From CAYWEM01 sp964457225 (lineage in GTDB: Bacteria; Acidobacteriota; Aminicenantia; UBA2199), in assembly GCA_964457225.1 (NCBI GenBank), contig CAYWEM010000006.1, positions 109,100 to 173,099 on the forward strand: 64,000 bases of DNA, in the 5' to 3' direction. This document shows, piece by piece, positions 22,894-32,197 of this stretch. Position 1 is the first letter of the stretch. Each line of letters opens with the position of its first letter. Both the position numbers and the translations under genes were made by a program. The notes beneath the pieces were generated by a model. It was not told the origin of the DNA, searched no databases, and saw only the letters and a program-made list of their open reading frames with translations.

Positions 22894-25575
22894 TCAACGG
22901 TAATTCTGGACCGGGAAATAGATGCCCTCGCGCACCACCGCCCGGCGCAGCAGCTTCTGTTTCCCGTAACTCAATTCCACCGTGTAGGTTCCTGCTTCGG
23001 ACCTGGCCGTGTCCCAATACAGTTTTCCGATCCCCGGCTCCGGCAAAAACTCTCGCTGGAACACCTGCTTGCCGTCCAGGTCACGGACAGTCAGCACGGC
23101 TTTTTCCCGGCCCCGGTCCCGGAAATAAGTCCAGATCTCCAGGCCGTTGGGTTCGTTGGGAGTACGCAGGTGATTGCTCCCGGTCATGTGATAATTTCCC
23201 CATGATGCCTGTTGAGAATAGTTCATCCGCGGTTTCGGCTCGATCTCAAACAGGTGGCAGGGGCTGGCGGCGACATCCGGGGTGAACTGCTGAAGCGGCG
23301 AGATATCGGTGATCCAGGCGGCCCGGCCGTAAGTGCCGACGACCAGGTCGTTTTCCCGCGGGTGGATGGTCAGGTCGCGAACCACGGCCGGCGGCAAGTT
23401 GGATCGAAAAGGCCGCCAGTTTAAGCCGCCCTGGAGGGAAACGAACAGCCCGCGGTCAGTGCCGATGAAAACCAGCTCAGGGTTTTTGCGGTCCTGGAAG
23501 ACCACGTTGACCGCGCCGGCCGGCAGGCCGGCCGAGATATCACGCCAATTCCGGCCGAAATCAGTGGTCTTGAAAAGGTAGGGCGTGGAATCGTCATCGT
23601 GAAAGCCGTTCTTGGCCACGAAGGCGGTACCGGCTTCATGAGGCGAAGCATGCACCGCCGAAACCCAGCGTTCGGGCGGTGCGCCAAGGCCGGCGAGCAG
23701 GTCTGTGAACTCCAGCCATTCTGCGCCGTGGTTTTGGGTCAGATGGACCCGGCCGTCATCTGTTCCGACCCAGATCACCCCGGCCTGGACCGGAGATTCG
23801 GAAATGGTCGTGATGGTGCAGTAGCGGATATGCCCCTTGCCGTAGATTTTACCGGGATCGTTCCTGGTCAGATCCGGACTGATCTCTTCCCAGGAAGCCC
23901 CCCGGTTCCAGGAGCGAAGCAGTTTTTCTCCTCCCGTATATAAGACCGAGCCGTTGTGCGGCGAAAGCACCAGCGGGGTGACCCAGGTATAGCGGTAAGG
24001 CGGTGCGCCCGCCGGCGGCCGGGGCGCAATCGGCACCCGCTCCCCTTTCAGCTGGTCCACCCGGTGATGCATGCCGAACTGGGTGGTGAAGTAGAGCCAG
24101 CGGTTGTCCGATGGATCGACCCGGCAGTACATGCCGTCCCACATGCCGACGATCACCCAGTCGGCCGCGTTGACCTGGCGCGACCAGCTGTTGACCGGCC
24201 CCTTCCAGGTCTCGTGATCCTGCAGGCCGATATAGATGTTATAAGGATCGGCGTTGTCCACCTCAACGTTGTAGACTTCGCCCAGGGGCAGTTGGTAATA
24301 GTGGTTCATGGTCAGGCCGCCGTCCCAGGTGCTGTAGATGCCGCCGTCTGAACCGAGCATCATGTGGCGGGGATCCTCTGGATTGATCCAGAAAGAACGG
24401 TTGTCGCCGAAATTACTTTGAAACCTGTCCTGGCCGCGGCCGACCGGCCAGGTCCGGCCGCCGTCCAGGGTGTAGTACATGCTGACCCCGATGATGTAGA
24501 TTTTATCCGGATCCTTCGGATCAAGGCAGATCTTGTTGAAACTGTAGGCGGCCTTGCCGCTGACGTCGACCGCCGGATCACTGATCCTTTCCCAGCTGAG
24601 GCCCGCATCCCTGCTCCGGTACACTTCCCCGCCGATCAGGTTGTCAAAGGAACGGTCGGTGAAAGGATCGAAGACCGGTTCCCGGTCATCCGCCACCCCG
24701 GGTTTCAGGTTCAGGTTCTGGATCACGGCGACCAGGATATCCGGATCCGCCCGGTGGACATCAAGGCCGATGCGGCCCAGAGGCCCCTCGGGCAGGCCTC
24801 CGGCCAGGACCTTCCAACTGTCTCCGCCGTCAACGGTCTTGTAAATCCGGCTCTTTTCCCCGCCCGGTTCGTAGGTCCAGGCGGTACGAGTTTTCTGGTA
24901 GGCTGCCGCGTAGAGGACGCGGGGATCGCGGCGGTTGAGCGCCAGGTCGATCACCCCGGTTTCATCATCGATGAACAGAATTTTTTTCCAGGTATTTCCA
25001 CCGTCAACACTGCGATAGACTCCCCTTTCTTCATTCGGAGTAAAAAGAGCTCCCATGGCGGCGACGTAGACGACATCAGGGTCTTGCGGATGAACGATCA
25101 CCCTGGCGATGTGACTGGTGCGCTCCAGCCCCATGCAGATCCAGGTCGCACCGGCATCGGTTGATTTCCAGATACCGTTGCCCGGATAAGAGGAACGGGC
25201 GTTGAAGGCCTCCCCGGTGCCGATCCAGACGATGTTCGGATCGGAGGGGGAAACTGCAATATCGCCGATCGAAGTCGTGCCGAGGGCATCGGAGATGCAG
25301 GTGAAAGTCGTGCCGTTGTTGACAGTTTTCCAGACACCGCCGGAGCGGGCCCCCACGTAAAAAGTATAGCGATGTTCCGGCCCGGGATGCTCGGGTACGG
25401 CGATACTGCCCACCCAGGCGCTGATCCGGAAAGCGCCGAGATTGCGGAACCTGAAAGCGGCAAAGGGATCCGGGCCGGCGGAGGGCAGTTCCAGGGCCGG
25501 CAGGGAAAATCCCGCCAGCAACAAGGCCAGGGCCAGGGCATTGATCCGCATCATGGGTTTGTTTTTCTCTTTCAT
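22894..25575 (-). CDS. VPS10/sortilin-like BNR beta-propeller protein A
   Basis: 893-aa exported protein (signal MKEKNKPMMRINALALALLLAGFSLPA) built of many BNR/Asp-box repeats: GVWKTVNNGTTF, GIWKSTDAGATW, GVYRSVDGGNTW, RIYKTVDGGDSW, EVYRSRDAGLSW and others. These form the ten-bladed-type propeller of VPS10/sortilin relatives, often labelled 'glycosyl hydrolase' without evidence. A C-terminal beta domain (GTYTVELSYGKQKLLRRAVV) resembles FlgD/Ig-like modules. It is a divergent paralogue of the plus-strand gene at 25803. Role outside the cell, probably ligand or peptide binding; no catalytic motif is evident. Confidence 0.85.
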   Translation of the reverse strand: MKEKNKPMMRINALALALLLAGFSLPALELPSAGPDPFAAFRFRNLGAFRISAWVGSIAVPEHPGPEHRYTFYVGARSGGVWKTVNNGTTFTCISDALGTTSIGDIAVSPSDPNIVWIGTGEAFNARSSYPGNGIWKSTDAGATWICMGLERTSHIARVIVHPQDPDVVYVAAMGALFTPNEERGVYRSVDGGNTWKKILFIDDETGVIDLALNRRDPRVLYAAAYQKTRTAWTYEPGGEKSRIYKTVDGGDSWKVLAGGLPEGPLGRIGLDVHRADPDILVAVIQNLNLKPGVADDREPVFDPFTDRSFDNLIGGEVYRSRDAGLSWERISDPAVDVSGKAAYSFNKICLDPKDPDKIYIIGVSMYYTLDGGRTWPVGRGQDRFQSNFGDNRSFWINPEDPRHMMLGSDGGIYSTWDGGLTMNHYYQLPLGEVYNVEVDNADPYNIYIGLQDHETWKGPVNSWSRQVNAADWVIVGMWDGMYCRVDPSDNRWLYFTTQFGMHHRVDQLKGERVPIAPRPPAGAPPYRYTWVTPLVLSPHNGSVLYTGGEKLLRSWNRGASWEEISPDLTRNDPGKIYGKGHIRYCTITTISESPVQAGVIWVGTDDGRVHLTQNHGAEWLEFTDLLAGLGAPPERWVSAVHASPHEAGTAFVAKNGFHDDDSTPYLFKTTDFGRNWRDISAGLPAGAVNVVFQDRKNPELVFIGTDRGLFVSLQGGLNWRPFRSNLPPAVVRDLTIHPRENDLVVGTYGRAAWITDISPLQQFTPDVAASPCHLFEIEPKPRMNYSQQASWGNYHMTGSNHLRTPNEPNGLEIWTYFRDRGREKAVLTVRDLDGKQVFQREFLPEPGIGKLYWDTARSEAGTYTVELSYGKQKLLRRAVVREGIYFPVQNYR

Positions 25576-25737
25576 GTTTTGCCTTCCGAAATCGGCCTCC
25601 TGCTGAGATTATCGCGGGTCGGCCGGGGGGCCGCCCGCTTGCGATAGTACGACTCGCGGACCATAAAAGTCAAATCTTGGAAAAGCGGACTTATCCGGCT
25701 GAAAACCGGGCCGGGTCCCGCCGAATTACCCGGGTGA

Positions 25738-25781
25738 TTGTCAAAAACTTCACCATTGCTTAAAATGGTACCGGTTACCAT
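25738..25781 (+). promoter_or_regulatory. Promoter with overlapping operator-like palindrome
   Basis: TTGTCA at 25738-25743, 17-nt spacer, TAAAAT at 25761-25766. An inverted repeat ATGGTA-CCGGT-TACCAT (25765-25781) starts in the -10 and covers the start site, resembling operators of LacI-type repressors. The gene's RBS (GGAGG) and ATG at 25803 follow. Confidence 0.6.
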
Positions 25782-25802
25782 CTCTCATGCAATGGAGGCC
25801 CG

Positions 25803-28800
25803 ATGAACTTCCCACTGAGTTCTCAATCATTCCGAAATTTTATTAAAATTTTAACTCTTGTTTTGTTGCTTGGCCTGGTATTTTCCATTCCGGCCTTCGC
25901 CCGCCGGGCAAAAAGCGCAGATCAAGGCAATGAAAACTACCTGAAACTGTTCCAGGGCCTGGAGTGGCGCTCCATCGGTCCGTACCGCGGCGGCCGGGCC
26001 GCTGCGGTCTCCGGCGTGCCCGGGCAAAGCAACCTGTTTTACATGGGCACCACCGGCGGCGGACTCTGGCGCACCCGGGACGGCGGTAATTCATGGCAGC
26101 CGCTCAGCGACGATTACCCGATCAGCGGTTCGATCGGGGCGGTGGCGGTCAGCGAGTGGGATAACAACGTCATCTACCTGGGCGAGGGCGAAAAAACCGT
26201 GCGCGGCAACGTTTCTTCCGGTTTCGGCATCTGGCGTTCGGATGACGCCGGCCAGAGCTGGCGTCATGTCGGACTGCGGGATACCCGGCACATCAGCCGC
26301 ATCCGCATCCATCCCAGGGATCCGGAAACCGTTTACGCGGCCGCCCTGGGCGATATCTACCGGCCGAGCCGGGAGCGGGGCGTTTTCCGCAGCCGCGACG
26401 GCGGCCGGAGCTGGAAAAAAGTGCTCTTCGTCAACGAAGACGCCGGGGCGGTAGATTTGATCATGGATCCGAACAATCCCAGGATCATCTATGCCAGCAC
26501 CTGGAACCTGCGCCGCACCCCCTGGAGTTTGTCCAGCGGCGGACCTGGCTCGGCCCTCTGGAAAAGCAGCGATGAAGGCGAGAACTGGCAGGAAATTTCG
26601 AGCAACCCTGGTTTCGCCCCCGGCATCCTGGGCATCATAGGTATCGCGGTCTCCCCGGTCGATTCCCAGCGTCTGTACGCCATGGTCGAAGCCGAGGAGG
26701 GCGGAGTGTTCAGATCAGACGACGGCGGCCGTACCTGGCGGCGCACCAATTCCGACCGCAACCTGCGCCAGCGGGCCTGGTATTACACCCGGATTTACGC
26801 CGATCCGCTCGAACTAGACAAGCTTTACGTCTTGAACGTCCTCTACCACGTTTCACGGGACGGCGGGCGCAGTTTCACCGCTCACAGCGCGCCTCACGGC
26901 GACCATCACGACCTCTGGATAGATCCCCTCGACAACCGGCGGATGGTGATAGCCGATGACGGGGGCGCCCAGGTTTCCTTCGACGGGGGGAAAAACTGGT
27001 CCACTTACCTGAACCAGCCTACCGGGCAGTTTTACCGGGTGACCACCGACAATCATTTCCCCTACCGCATCTACGGGGCCCAGCAGGACAATACCACGGT
27101 GCGCATCCTGCACCGCAGCGGAGCAGGCTCGATCGGAGAACGCGACTGGGAAGTGACCGCCGGCTCCGAGAGCGGGCACCTGGCTCCGAAACCGGACGAC
27201 CCGGAAATAGTTTTCGGCGGCAATTACGGAGGCTATCTCTCCCGGCTGGACCATCGCAACGGTCAGCACCGGGTGGTCAACGTCTGGCCCGACAATCCCA
27301 TGGGGCACGGCGCCGAGGGCATGAAATACCGCTTTCAATGGAATTTCCCGATCTTCTTTTCACCCCATGATCCCGACCTGCTTTACACCGCATCCAACCA
27401 CCTGCACGTCTCACGCGACCAGGGACAGTCCTGGCGGGTGATCAGCCCCGACCTGACCCGCAACGACCCGGCAAAACTCGGTCCCAGCGGCGGGCCCATC
27501 ACCAGGGACAACACCAGCGTGGAATACTACTGCACCATCTTCGCCGCCGCGGAATCAGCCCTGGAAAAGGGTGTCATCTGGACCGGCTCCGATGACGGCC
27601 TGCTGCACCTGAGCCGGGACGGGGGGGAAAACTGGCAAAACGTCACCCCCGGGGAACTGCCGGAATGGATCATGATCAATTCGATAGAACCTCATCCTTT
27701 CATCAGGGGCGGAGCCTATGTCGCCGCCACCATGTACAAGTGGGGCGATTTCCGGCCCTACCTCTACCGTACCGAGGACTACGGCCGCAGTTGGCATAAG
27801 ATCACCCGCGGGATTCCCGACCAGCACTTCACCCGGGTGCTAAGGGCCGATCCGGCCAGGCCCGGCCTGCTCTACGCCGGCACTGAGTACGGCATGTACA
27901 TCTCCTTCAACGACGGGGCTTCCTGGTCCCCCTTCCAGCTCAACCTGCCGCTGACCCCAATCACCGACCTGGCCCTGAAAAACGGCAACCTGATCGCAGC
28001 CACCCAGGGACGGGGTTTCTGGCTCATCGACGATCTCAGTCCCCTGCACCAGGCCGGGCCTGAGCAGGCGGGCCGTCCCTTTCATCTCTTTACGCCTCTT
28101 GATTCCTACCGCATGAGAGGAGGTTCGGGCCGGGGCCGGCCGCAGAACGCCGGGCAGAACCATCCCGGCGGAGTCCTGATCCATTTTCACCTGCGGGAGG
28201 TGCCGGATAAAATGCAGATCTCAATCCACCTGCCGGACGGCTCCCCGGTCAACCAGGTCTGGCCGTCTCCCGGCCGGTCGGCCGGAAGTTCGTCTCTGCG
28301 CCCCGGTTTCAACCGGCTGGTCTGGAACATGCGGTACCCTGACGCCGAAGGCTTCCCCGGGCTGATTCTCTGGGGCGGCGGCCTGCAGGGGCCCCTGGCC
28401 GTGCCCGGAAAATACCTGCTGCGCATGCAGGTCGGCGATGAAGTTCAGGAGAGAGAATTCACCATCCTGGCCGACCCCCGCCAGCAGACCAGGCCGGAAG
28501 ATTTCCAGGCTCAACTTGATTTCCTGCTGCTGCTCCGCGACAAGCTTACTGAAACCCACCGGGCCATCAAGCAAATCAGGCAGTTGCGCGGCCGCATTGA
28601 GGAACTGCAAGGTCGCCTGGCCGACCGGGAAGAGCATTCAGACCTGGTTTCACGGGCCGCCGGGCTGGTCTCGGCCATGACCGAAATCGAGGAAAAACTC
28701 TACCAGACCCGCAACCAGAGCCCGCAGGACCCACTTAACTTCCCGATCAGGCTGAACAACAAGCTGGCCGGACTGGCCTCCCAGGCCGGAGTCGGCGATT

Positions 28801-28958
28801 TCCGGCCGACCGAACAGGCCTATGAATTCAGCCGGGAAATAATCCAGGCCATCGACCTGGAACTGGCCGCCCTGAAAAAGATCATCGCCGAGGACCTGCC
28901 TCTCCTGAACGAAGCGATTAAAAAGGCCGGCATCCCGGCCATTTCGCTGCATCCCTGA
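25803..28958 (+). CDS. VPS10/sortilin-like BNR beta-propeller protein B
   Basis: 1051-aa exported protein with signal peptide (hydrophobic core ILTLVLLLGLVFSIPAFA). The first 750 residues hold Asp-box repeats: GLWRTRDGGNSW, GIWRSDDAGQSW, GVFRSRDGGRSW, ALWKSSDEGENW, GVFRSDDGGRTW and YLYRTEDYGRSW. A linker and an Ig-like domain follow (PGKYLLRMQVGDEVQEREFTI begins its end), then a C-terminal helical region with heptad-like Leu spacing (IRQLRGRIEELQGRLADREE) that could dimerise. WRSIGPYRGGRAAAVSG is the family's N-terminal signature. It stands divergent to paralogue A with a regulated-looking promoter. Confidence 0.87.
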   Translation: MNFPLSSQSFRNFIKILTLVLLLGLVFSIPAFARRAKSADQGNENYLKLFQGLEWRSIGPYRGGRAAAVSGVPGQSNLFYMGTTGGGLWRTRDGGNSWQPLSDDYPISGSIGAVAVSEWDNNVIYLGEGEKTVRGNVSSGFGIWRSDDAGQSWRHVGLRDTRHISRIRIHPRDPETVYAAALGDIYRPSRERGVFRSRDGGRSWKKVLFVNEDAGAVDLIMDPNNPRIIYASTWNLRRTPWSLSSGGPGSALWKSSDEGENWQEISSNPGFAPGILGIIGIAVSPVDSQRLYAMVEAEEGGVFRSDDGGRTWRRTNSDRNLRQRAWYYTRIYADPLELDKLYVLNVLYHVSRDGGRSFTAHSAPHGDHHDLWIDPLDNRRMVIADDGGAQVSFDGGKNWSTYLNQPTGQFYRVTTDNHFPYRIYGAQQDNTTVRILHRSGAGSIGERDWEVTAGSESGHLAPKPDDPEIVFGGNYGGYLSRLDHRNGQHRVVNVWPDNPMGHGAEGMKYRFQWNFPIFFSPHDPDLLYTASNHLHVSRDQGQSWRVISPDLTRNDPAKLGPSGGPITRDNTSVEYYCTIFAAAESALEKGVIWTGSDDGLLHLSRDGGENWQNVTPGELPEWIMINSIEPHPFIRGGAYVAATMYKWGDFRPYLYRTEDYGRSWHKITRGIPDQHFTRVLRADPARPGLLYAGTEYGMYISFNDGASWSPFQLNLPLTPITDLALKNGNLIAATQGRGFWLIDDLSPLHQAGPEQAGRPFHLFTPLDSYRMRGGSGRGRPQNAGQNHPGGVLIHFHLREVPDKMQISIHLPDGSPVNQVWPSPGRSAGSSSLRPGFNRLVWNMRYPDAEGFPGLILWGGGLQGPLAVPGKYLLRMQVGDEVQEREFTILADPRQQTRPEDFQAQLDFLLLLRDKLTETHRAIKQIRQLRGRIEELQGRLADREEHSDLVSRAAGLVSAMTEIEEKLYQTRNQSPQDPLNFPIRLNNKLAGLASQAGVGDFRPTEQAYEFSREIIQAIDLELAALKKIIAEDLPLLNEAIKKAGIPAISLHP

Positions 28959-29022
28959 GGTCAAAAACCATGCCGAAGAGATTCTCTCGACTGTGTTAGA
29001 ATTGACAAACAGGGGGAGCTGA

Positions 29023-31563
29023 ATGTCCGACAAAGAAGCCCGCGCCCGGATCAAGATCAACAAGCTGCTCGAAGCGGCCGGCTGGCGCTTTTTCCCCGAT
29101 GAAAAAGGCCCGGCCAATATCAGGCTCGAACCGATGGTGGCCATCAGGCCGGCCGACCTTGATTCACTCGGAGAGAACTTCGAGCAGGCCGTCCGTGGTT
29201 TCGTTGACTTCCTGCTGCTCGATGAACGCGGCTTCCCCCTGATCGTGCTGGAGGCCAAGGCCGAGAGCAGGAACCCCCTGGTCGGCAAAGAGCAGGCCCG
29301 CAAATACGCCCGTTCCCAGAACTGCCGTTTCGTCATCCTCTCGAACGGCAACCTGCATTACTTCTGGGATCTGGAGCGCGGCAATCCCTATGTCATCACC
29401 TGTTTTCCGAGCCCGGACTCGGTCAGCGGCTACAAGCAGGTCACACCGAACCCGGAGCGACTCATCGAGGAACACGTCGAAGCGGACTACATAGTCCTGA
29501 CCCAGCGCCCGGCCTACCAGTCCGAGGCCGGCTGGAAGAACGAAACGGAGCGCCCGGAGTACATCAAGTCCAATAAACTGAGCTTCCTGCGCCCCTACCA
29601 GCTCAGGGCCATCCAGCAGCTCCAGGCTGCCGTGCGCGACGGCCGGGACCGCTTCCTGTTCGAGATGGCCACCGGCACCGGCAAGACCTTGACCGCCGCC
29701 GGCGTGGTGAAGCTCTTCCTGCGCACCGGCAATGCCCGGCGGGTGCTTTTCCTGGTTGACCGGCTGGAACTGGAAGAGCAGGCCAGGAAAGCCTTCACCG
29801 CCCTGCTCTCCGCCGATTTCAAGACAGTTGTCTACAAGGAGAACCGCGATGACTGGAGGCATGCCGAGATCGTGGTCACCACGGTGCAGTCACTGCTCTT
29901 TAACAACAAGTACCAGCGCCTCTTCTCGCCGACCGACTTCGACCTGGTGATCTCGGACGAGGCCCACCGGTCCATCGGCGGCAACGCCCGCGCCGTCTTT
30001 GATTACTTCGTCGGCTACAAGCTTGGCCTGACCGCAACCCCCAGGGATTACCTGCGCCGCTTCGACAAGCAGAACCAAGGCAGCCGCGATCCGCGCGAGA
30101 CCGAGCGTCGACTTTTGCTTGACACCTACCGTACCTTCGGCTGCGAGAGCGGCCAGTCAACCTTCCGCTATTCCCTGCTCGACGGAGTCAGGGAAGGCTA
30201 CCTGGTCAACCCCACCGTGGTGGATGCCCGCACCGAAATCACCACGGAACTGCTCTCCGAAGAAGGCTTCGTGGTGAACTTCACCGACGATACCGGCGAT
30301 GACCAGCAGACGGCCTTCAAACAGCGGGAATTCGAGAAGCGTTTCTACTCCGAAGCCACCAACCTGCTCTTCTGCAAGACCTTCCTGGAAAACGCCCTGC
30401 GTGACCCGGTCAGCGGTGAAATCGGCAAATCCATAGTCTTCGCGGTCAGCCAGAACCACGCGGCCAAGCTGGCCCAGGTCTTCAACCAGATGGCCGACCG
30501 CATGTTCCCCGGCAAGTACCAATCGGACTTCGCCGTGCAGGTAACCTCCTCGGTGCCCGACGCCCAGAAGTTCACCATCAACTTCGCCAATAACAACCTG
30601 CTTGGTTCGGGCAACTTCATCCCGGCCTACAAGACCAGCAAAGCCAGGGTCTGCGTGACCGTGGGAATGATGACCACCGGTTACGACTGCACCGACATCC
30701 TCAACCTCGGCCTGTTCCGCCCCATTTTTTCGCCCACCGATTTTATCCAGATCAAGGGCCGGGGCACCCGCAAGCACGATTTCCTGGAACAGCTATTTGA
30801 TGATGAACTGCGAACCAGCGTCACCCAGCCCGGTAAGACCGGCTTCAAACTGTTCGATTTTTTCGCCAACTGCGAGTACTTCGAAACCGAGTTCAACTAC
30901 GACGAAGTGCTGAAACTCCCGCGCCCGACGGGCAAGCCGCGCGACAAAGACGGCGACACCGGGCCTGTCTTGTACGATGGCACCTACGAACACCTCGGCG
31001 CCGACATCCTGGCCTCGATCCAGGAAGAACAAATCGGCCTGGACGGCATGAAGATCGACCGCATGTTCTTCGAACGCTTCGAGGACACCGTGCGCGAGGA
31101 CCCGGTCATCGTAGCCGCGGTCGAGGCCGGCCAGTGGGACCGGGTGATCGACTACGTCAACCGCGAGCTCTTCGACAAGCCCGAGGAATACTACAATCTC
31201 GACAAACTGCGCCGGGCCGCCGCCGTGGATCGCCGCCTCAGCCTGCGCGAGATCCTGGAGAAGGTCTTCGGCCTGATCCCCAGTTTCAAGTCCAAGGATG
31301 AACTGCTGGAAGAGGAATTCGCCAAGTTTCTCGCCGATCACGTGCCCGAGCCGCCTTCGGCCATTCCAGCCATCAAGCATTACTTCAAGGCCTACATCAC
31401 CAGCGGCCGGGTGCGCGATATAATCGACCAGCGCCAGTTCACCGACCTGGCCACCGACCCGGTGTTCTCGACCCAGGATTTCCGCGCCGTGCCCGTCGAG
31501 TTCCGCGCCCTGGTGCCCGAGTACGTCAAGGATTACGTGTCCTTGAACCAGTTCGCAGCATGA
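29023..31563 (+). CDS. hsdR: Type I restriction enzyme, R subunit
   Basis: Motor and nuclease subunit of a type I restriction-modification system, 846 aa. The N-terminal nuclease domain has the D-(x)n-ExK centre in FLLLDERGFPLIVLEAKAES. The SF2 translocase shows FEMATGTGKT (Walker A, about residue 215), VISDEAHRSIG (DEAH) and LTATPRDYL. A C-terminal EcoEI-type region follows (TRKHDFLEQL onward to the end). Its stop overlaps the next ATG by four bases. It should act with the fused M-S protein two genes on. This is shorter than EcoKI HsdR but normal for the EcoEI/type IB branch. Confidence 0.95.
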   Translation: MSDKEARARIKINKLLEAAGWRFFPDEKGPANIRLEPMVAIRPADLDSLGENFEQAVRGFVDFLLLDERGFPLIVLEAKAESRNPLVGKEQARKYARSQNCRFVILSNGNLHYFWDLERGNPYVITCFPSPDSVSGYKQVTPNPERLIEEHVEADYIVLTQRPAYQSEAGWKNETERPEYIKSNKLSFLRPYQLRAIQQLQAAVRDGRDRFLFEMATGTGKTLTAAGVVKLFLRTGNARRVLFLVDRLELEEQARKAFTALLSADFKTVVYKENRDDWRHAEIVVTTVQSLLFNNKYQRLFSPTDFDLVISDEAHRSIGGNARAVFDYFVGYKLGLTATPRDYLRRFDKQNQGSRDPRETERRLLLDTYRTFGCESGQSTFRYSLLDGVREGYLVNPTVVDARTEITTELLSEEGFVVNFTDDTGDDQQTAFKQREFEKRFYSEATNLLFCKTFLENALRDPVSGEIGKSIVFAVSQNHAAKLAQVFNQMADRMFPGKYQSDFAVQVTSSVPDAQKFTINFANNNLLGSGNFIPAYKTSKARVCVTVGMMTTGYDCTDILNLGLFRPIFSPTDFIQIKGRGTRKHDFLEQLFDDELRTSVTQPGKTGFKLFDFFANCEYFETEFNYDEVLKLPRPTGKPRDKDGDTGPVLYDGTYEHLGADILASIQEEQIGLDGMKIDRMFFERFEDTVREDPVIVAAVEAGQWDRVIDYVNRELFDKPEEYYNLDKLRRAAAVDRRLSLREILEKVFGLIPSFKSKDELLEEEFAKFLADHVPEPPSAIPAIKHYFKAYITSGRVRDIIDQRQFTDLATDPVFSTQDFRAVPVEFRALVPEYVKDYVSLNQFAA

Positions 31564-32195
31564 CAGAACCACTCATACCCAAACATGGCGGCTACCGTCA
31601 CTTGAAAAGCTTTCAGTTGGCGCAACTGGTCTATGACGTGACCGTTCGCTTCTGTGACCGCTATATAGAAAAGCGCAGCCGCACCCATGACCAGATGGTG
31701 CAGGCCGCGCGCTCCGGCGTGCAGAATATCGCCGAGGGCAGCCAGGCCTCCGGCACGTCGAAGAAGACCGAACTCAAGCTGACCAATGTGGCTCGCGCCA
31801 GCCTGGAGGAACTTCGCCTCGACTATGAGGATTTCCTGCGCCAGCGTGGCCTGCCCCTCTGGGAACGCGCCGATCCGCGCCGGCAGGCGCTCATTGACCG
31901 CCGCTGCGCCACCGCCGACGAGGTGGCCGCCTGGGTGCGGGAATGTGGACAAGGTGGACAGAGTAGACAAGGTGGACAACCCGACTACGCCGAACCGGCC
32001 GCCAATGCCACGCTGGCCCTGTTGGCGGTGGCCTGCGCCCTGCTCGACCGCCAGATCGCAGCACAAGCCGCTGCTTTTGAAAAGGAAGGTGGCTTTACCG
32101 AACGCCTCTACCGCGTTCGCTCTCAATCGCGGTCCACCTCGTCCAAGAAGTCTATTCCGCCGTCCACCAAGTCCACTCCGTCCACTGGAAAATAG
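31560..32195 (+). CDS. Four-helix-bundle (S23-like) protein with 9-bp repeat inserts
   Basis: 211-aa member of the four-helix-bundle/23S-rRNA-intervening-sequence protein family: HLKSFQLAQLVYDVTVRFCDRY, DQMVQAARSGVQNIAEGS and KLTNVARASLEELRLDYEDFL are its helices. Two low-complexity pieces interrupt or extend it: GQGGQSRQGGQ (31945-31980) and an S/T/K/P tail (STSSKKSIPPSTKSTPSTGK), both encoded by 9-bp repeats. Such genes recur inside type I RM loci and next to variable repeats; their function is unknown. It overlaps hsdR by 4 nt and ends 2 nt before hsdM. Confidence 0.8.
   Translation: MTEPLIPKHGGYRHLKSFQLAQLVYDVTVRFCDRYIEKRSRTHDQMVQAARSGVQNIAEGSQASGTSKKTELKLTNVARASLEELRLDYEDFLRQRGLPLWERADPRRQALIDRRCATADEVAAWVRECGQGGQSRQGGQPDYAEPAANATLALLAVACALLDRQIAAQAAAFEKEGGFTERLYRVRSQSRSTSSKKSIPPSTKSTPSTGK
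31945..31980 (+). repeat. 9-bp tandem repeat, GTGGACAAG type
   Basis: Four tandem 9-bp units: GTGGACAAG, GTGGACAGA, GTAGACAAG, GTGGACAAC. The frame is kept because each unit is three codons. Confidence 0.9.
32132..32188 (+). repeat. 9-bp repeat, GTCCACnnn type (inverse orientation)
   Basis: Degenerate units GTCCACCTC, GTCCAAGAA, GTCTATTCC, then GCC and GTCCACCAA, GTCCACTCC, GTCCACTGG. It encodes the C-terminal tail of the four-helix-bundle protein. GTCCAC is the reverse complement of the GTGGAC core at 31945. Confidence 0.8.
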
Positions 32196-32197
32196 CC

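Noticed and set aside
22894..28958. Calling the two BNR-repeat proteins glycosyl hydrolases (sialidases).
   Set aside because: Asp-box repeats are present but the sialidase arginine triad and catalytic residues are not evident; the architecture fits VPS10/sortilin-like propellers.
31945..31980. The regularly spaced 9-bp repeats as a CRISPR array.
   Set aside because: Units are contiguous, far too short, in coding frame and without spacers.
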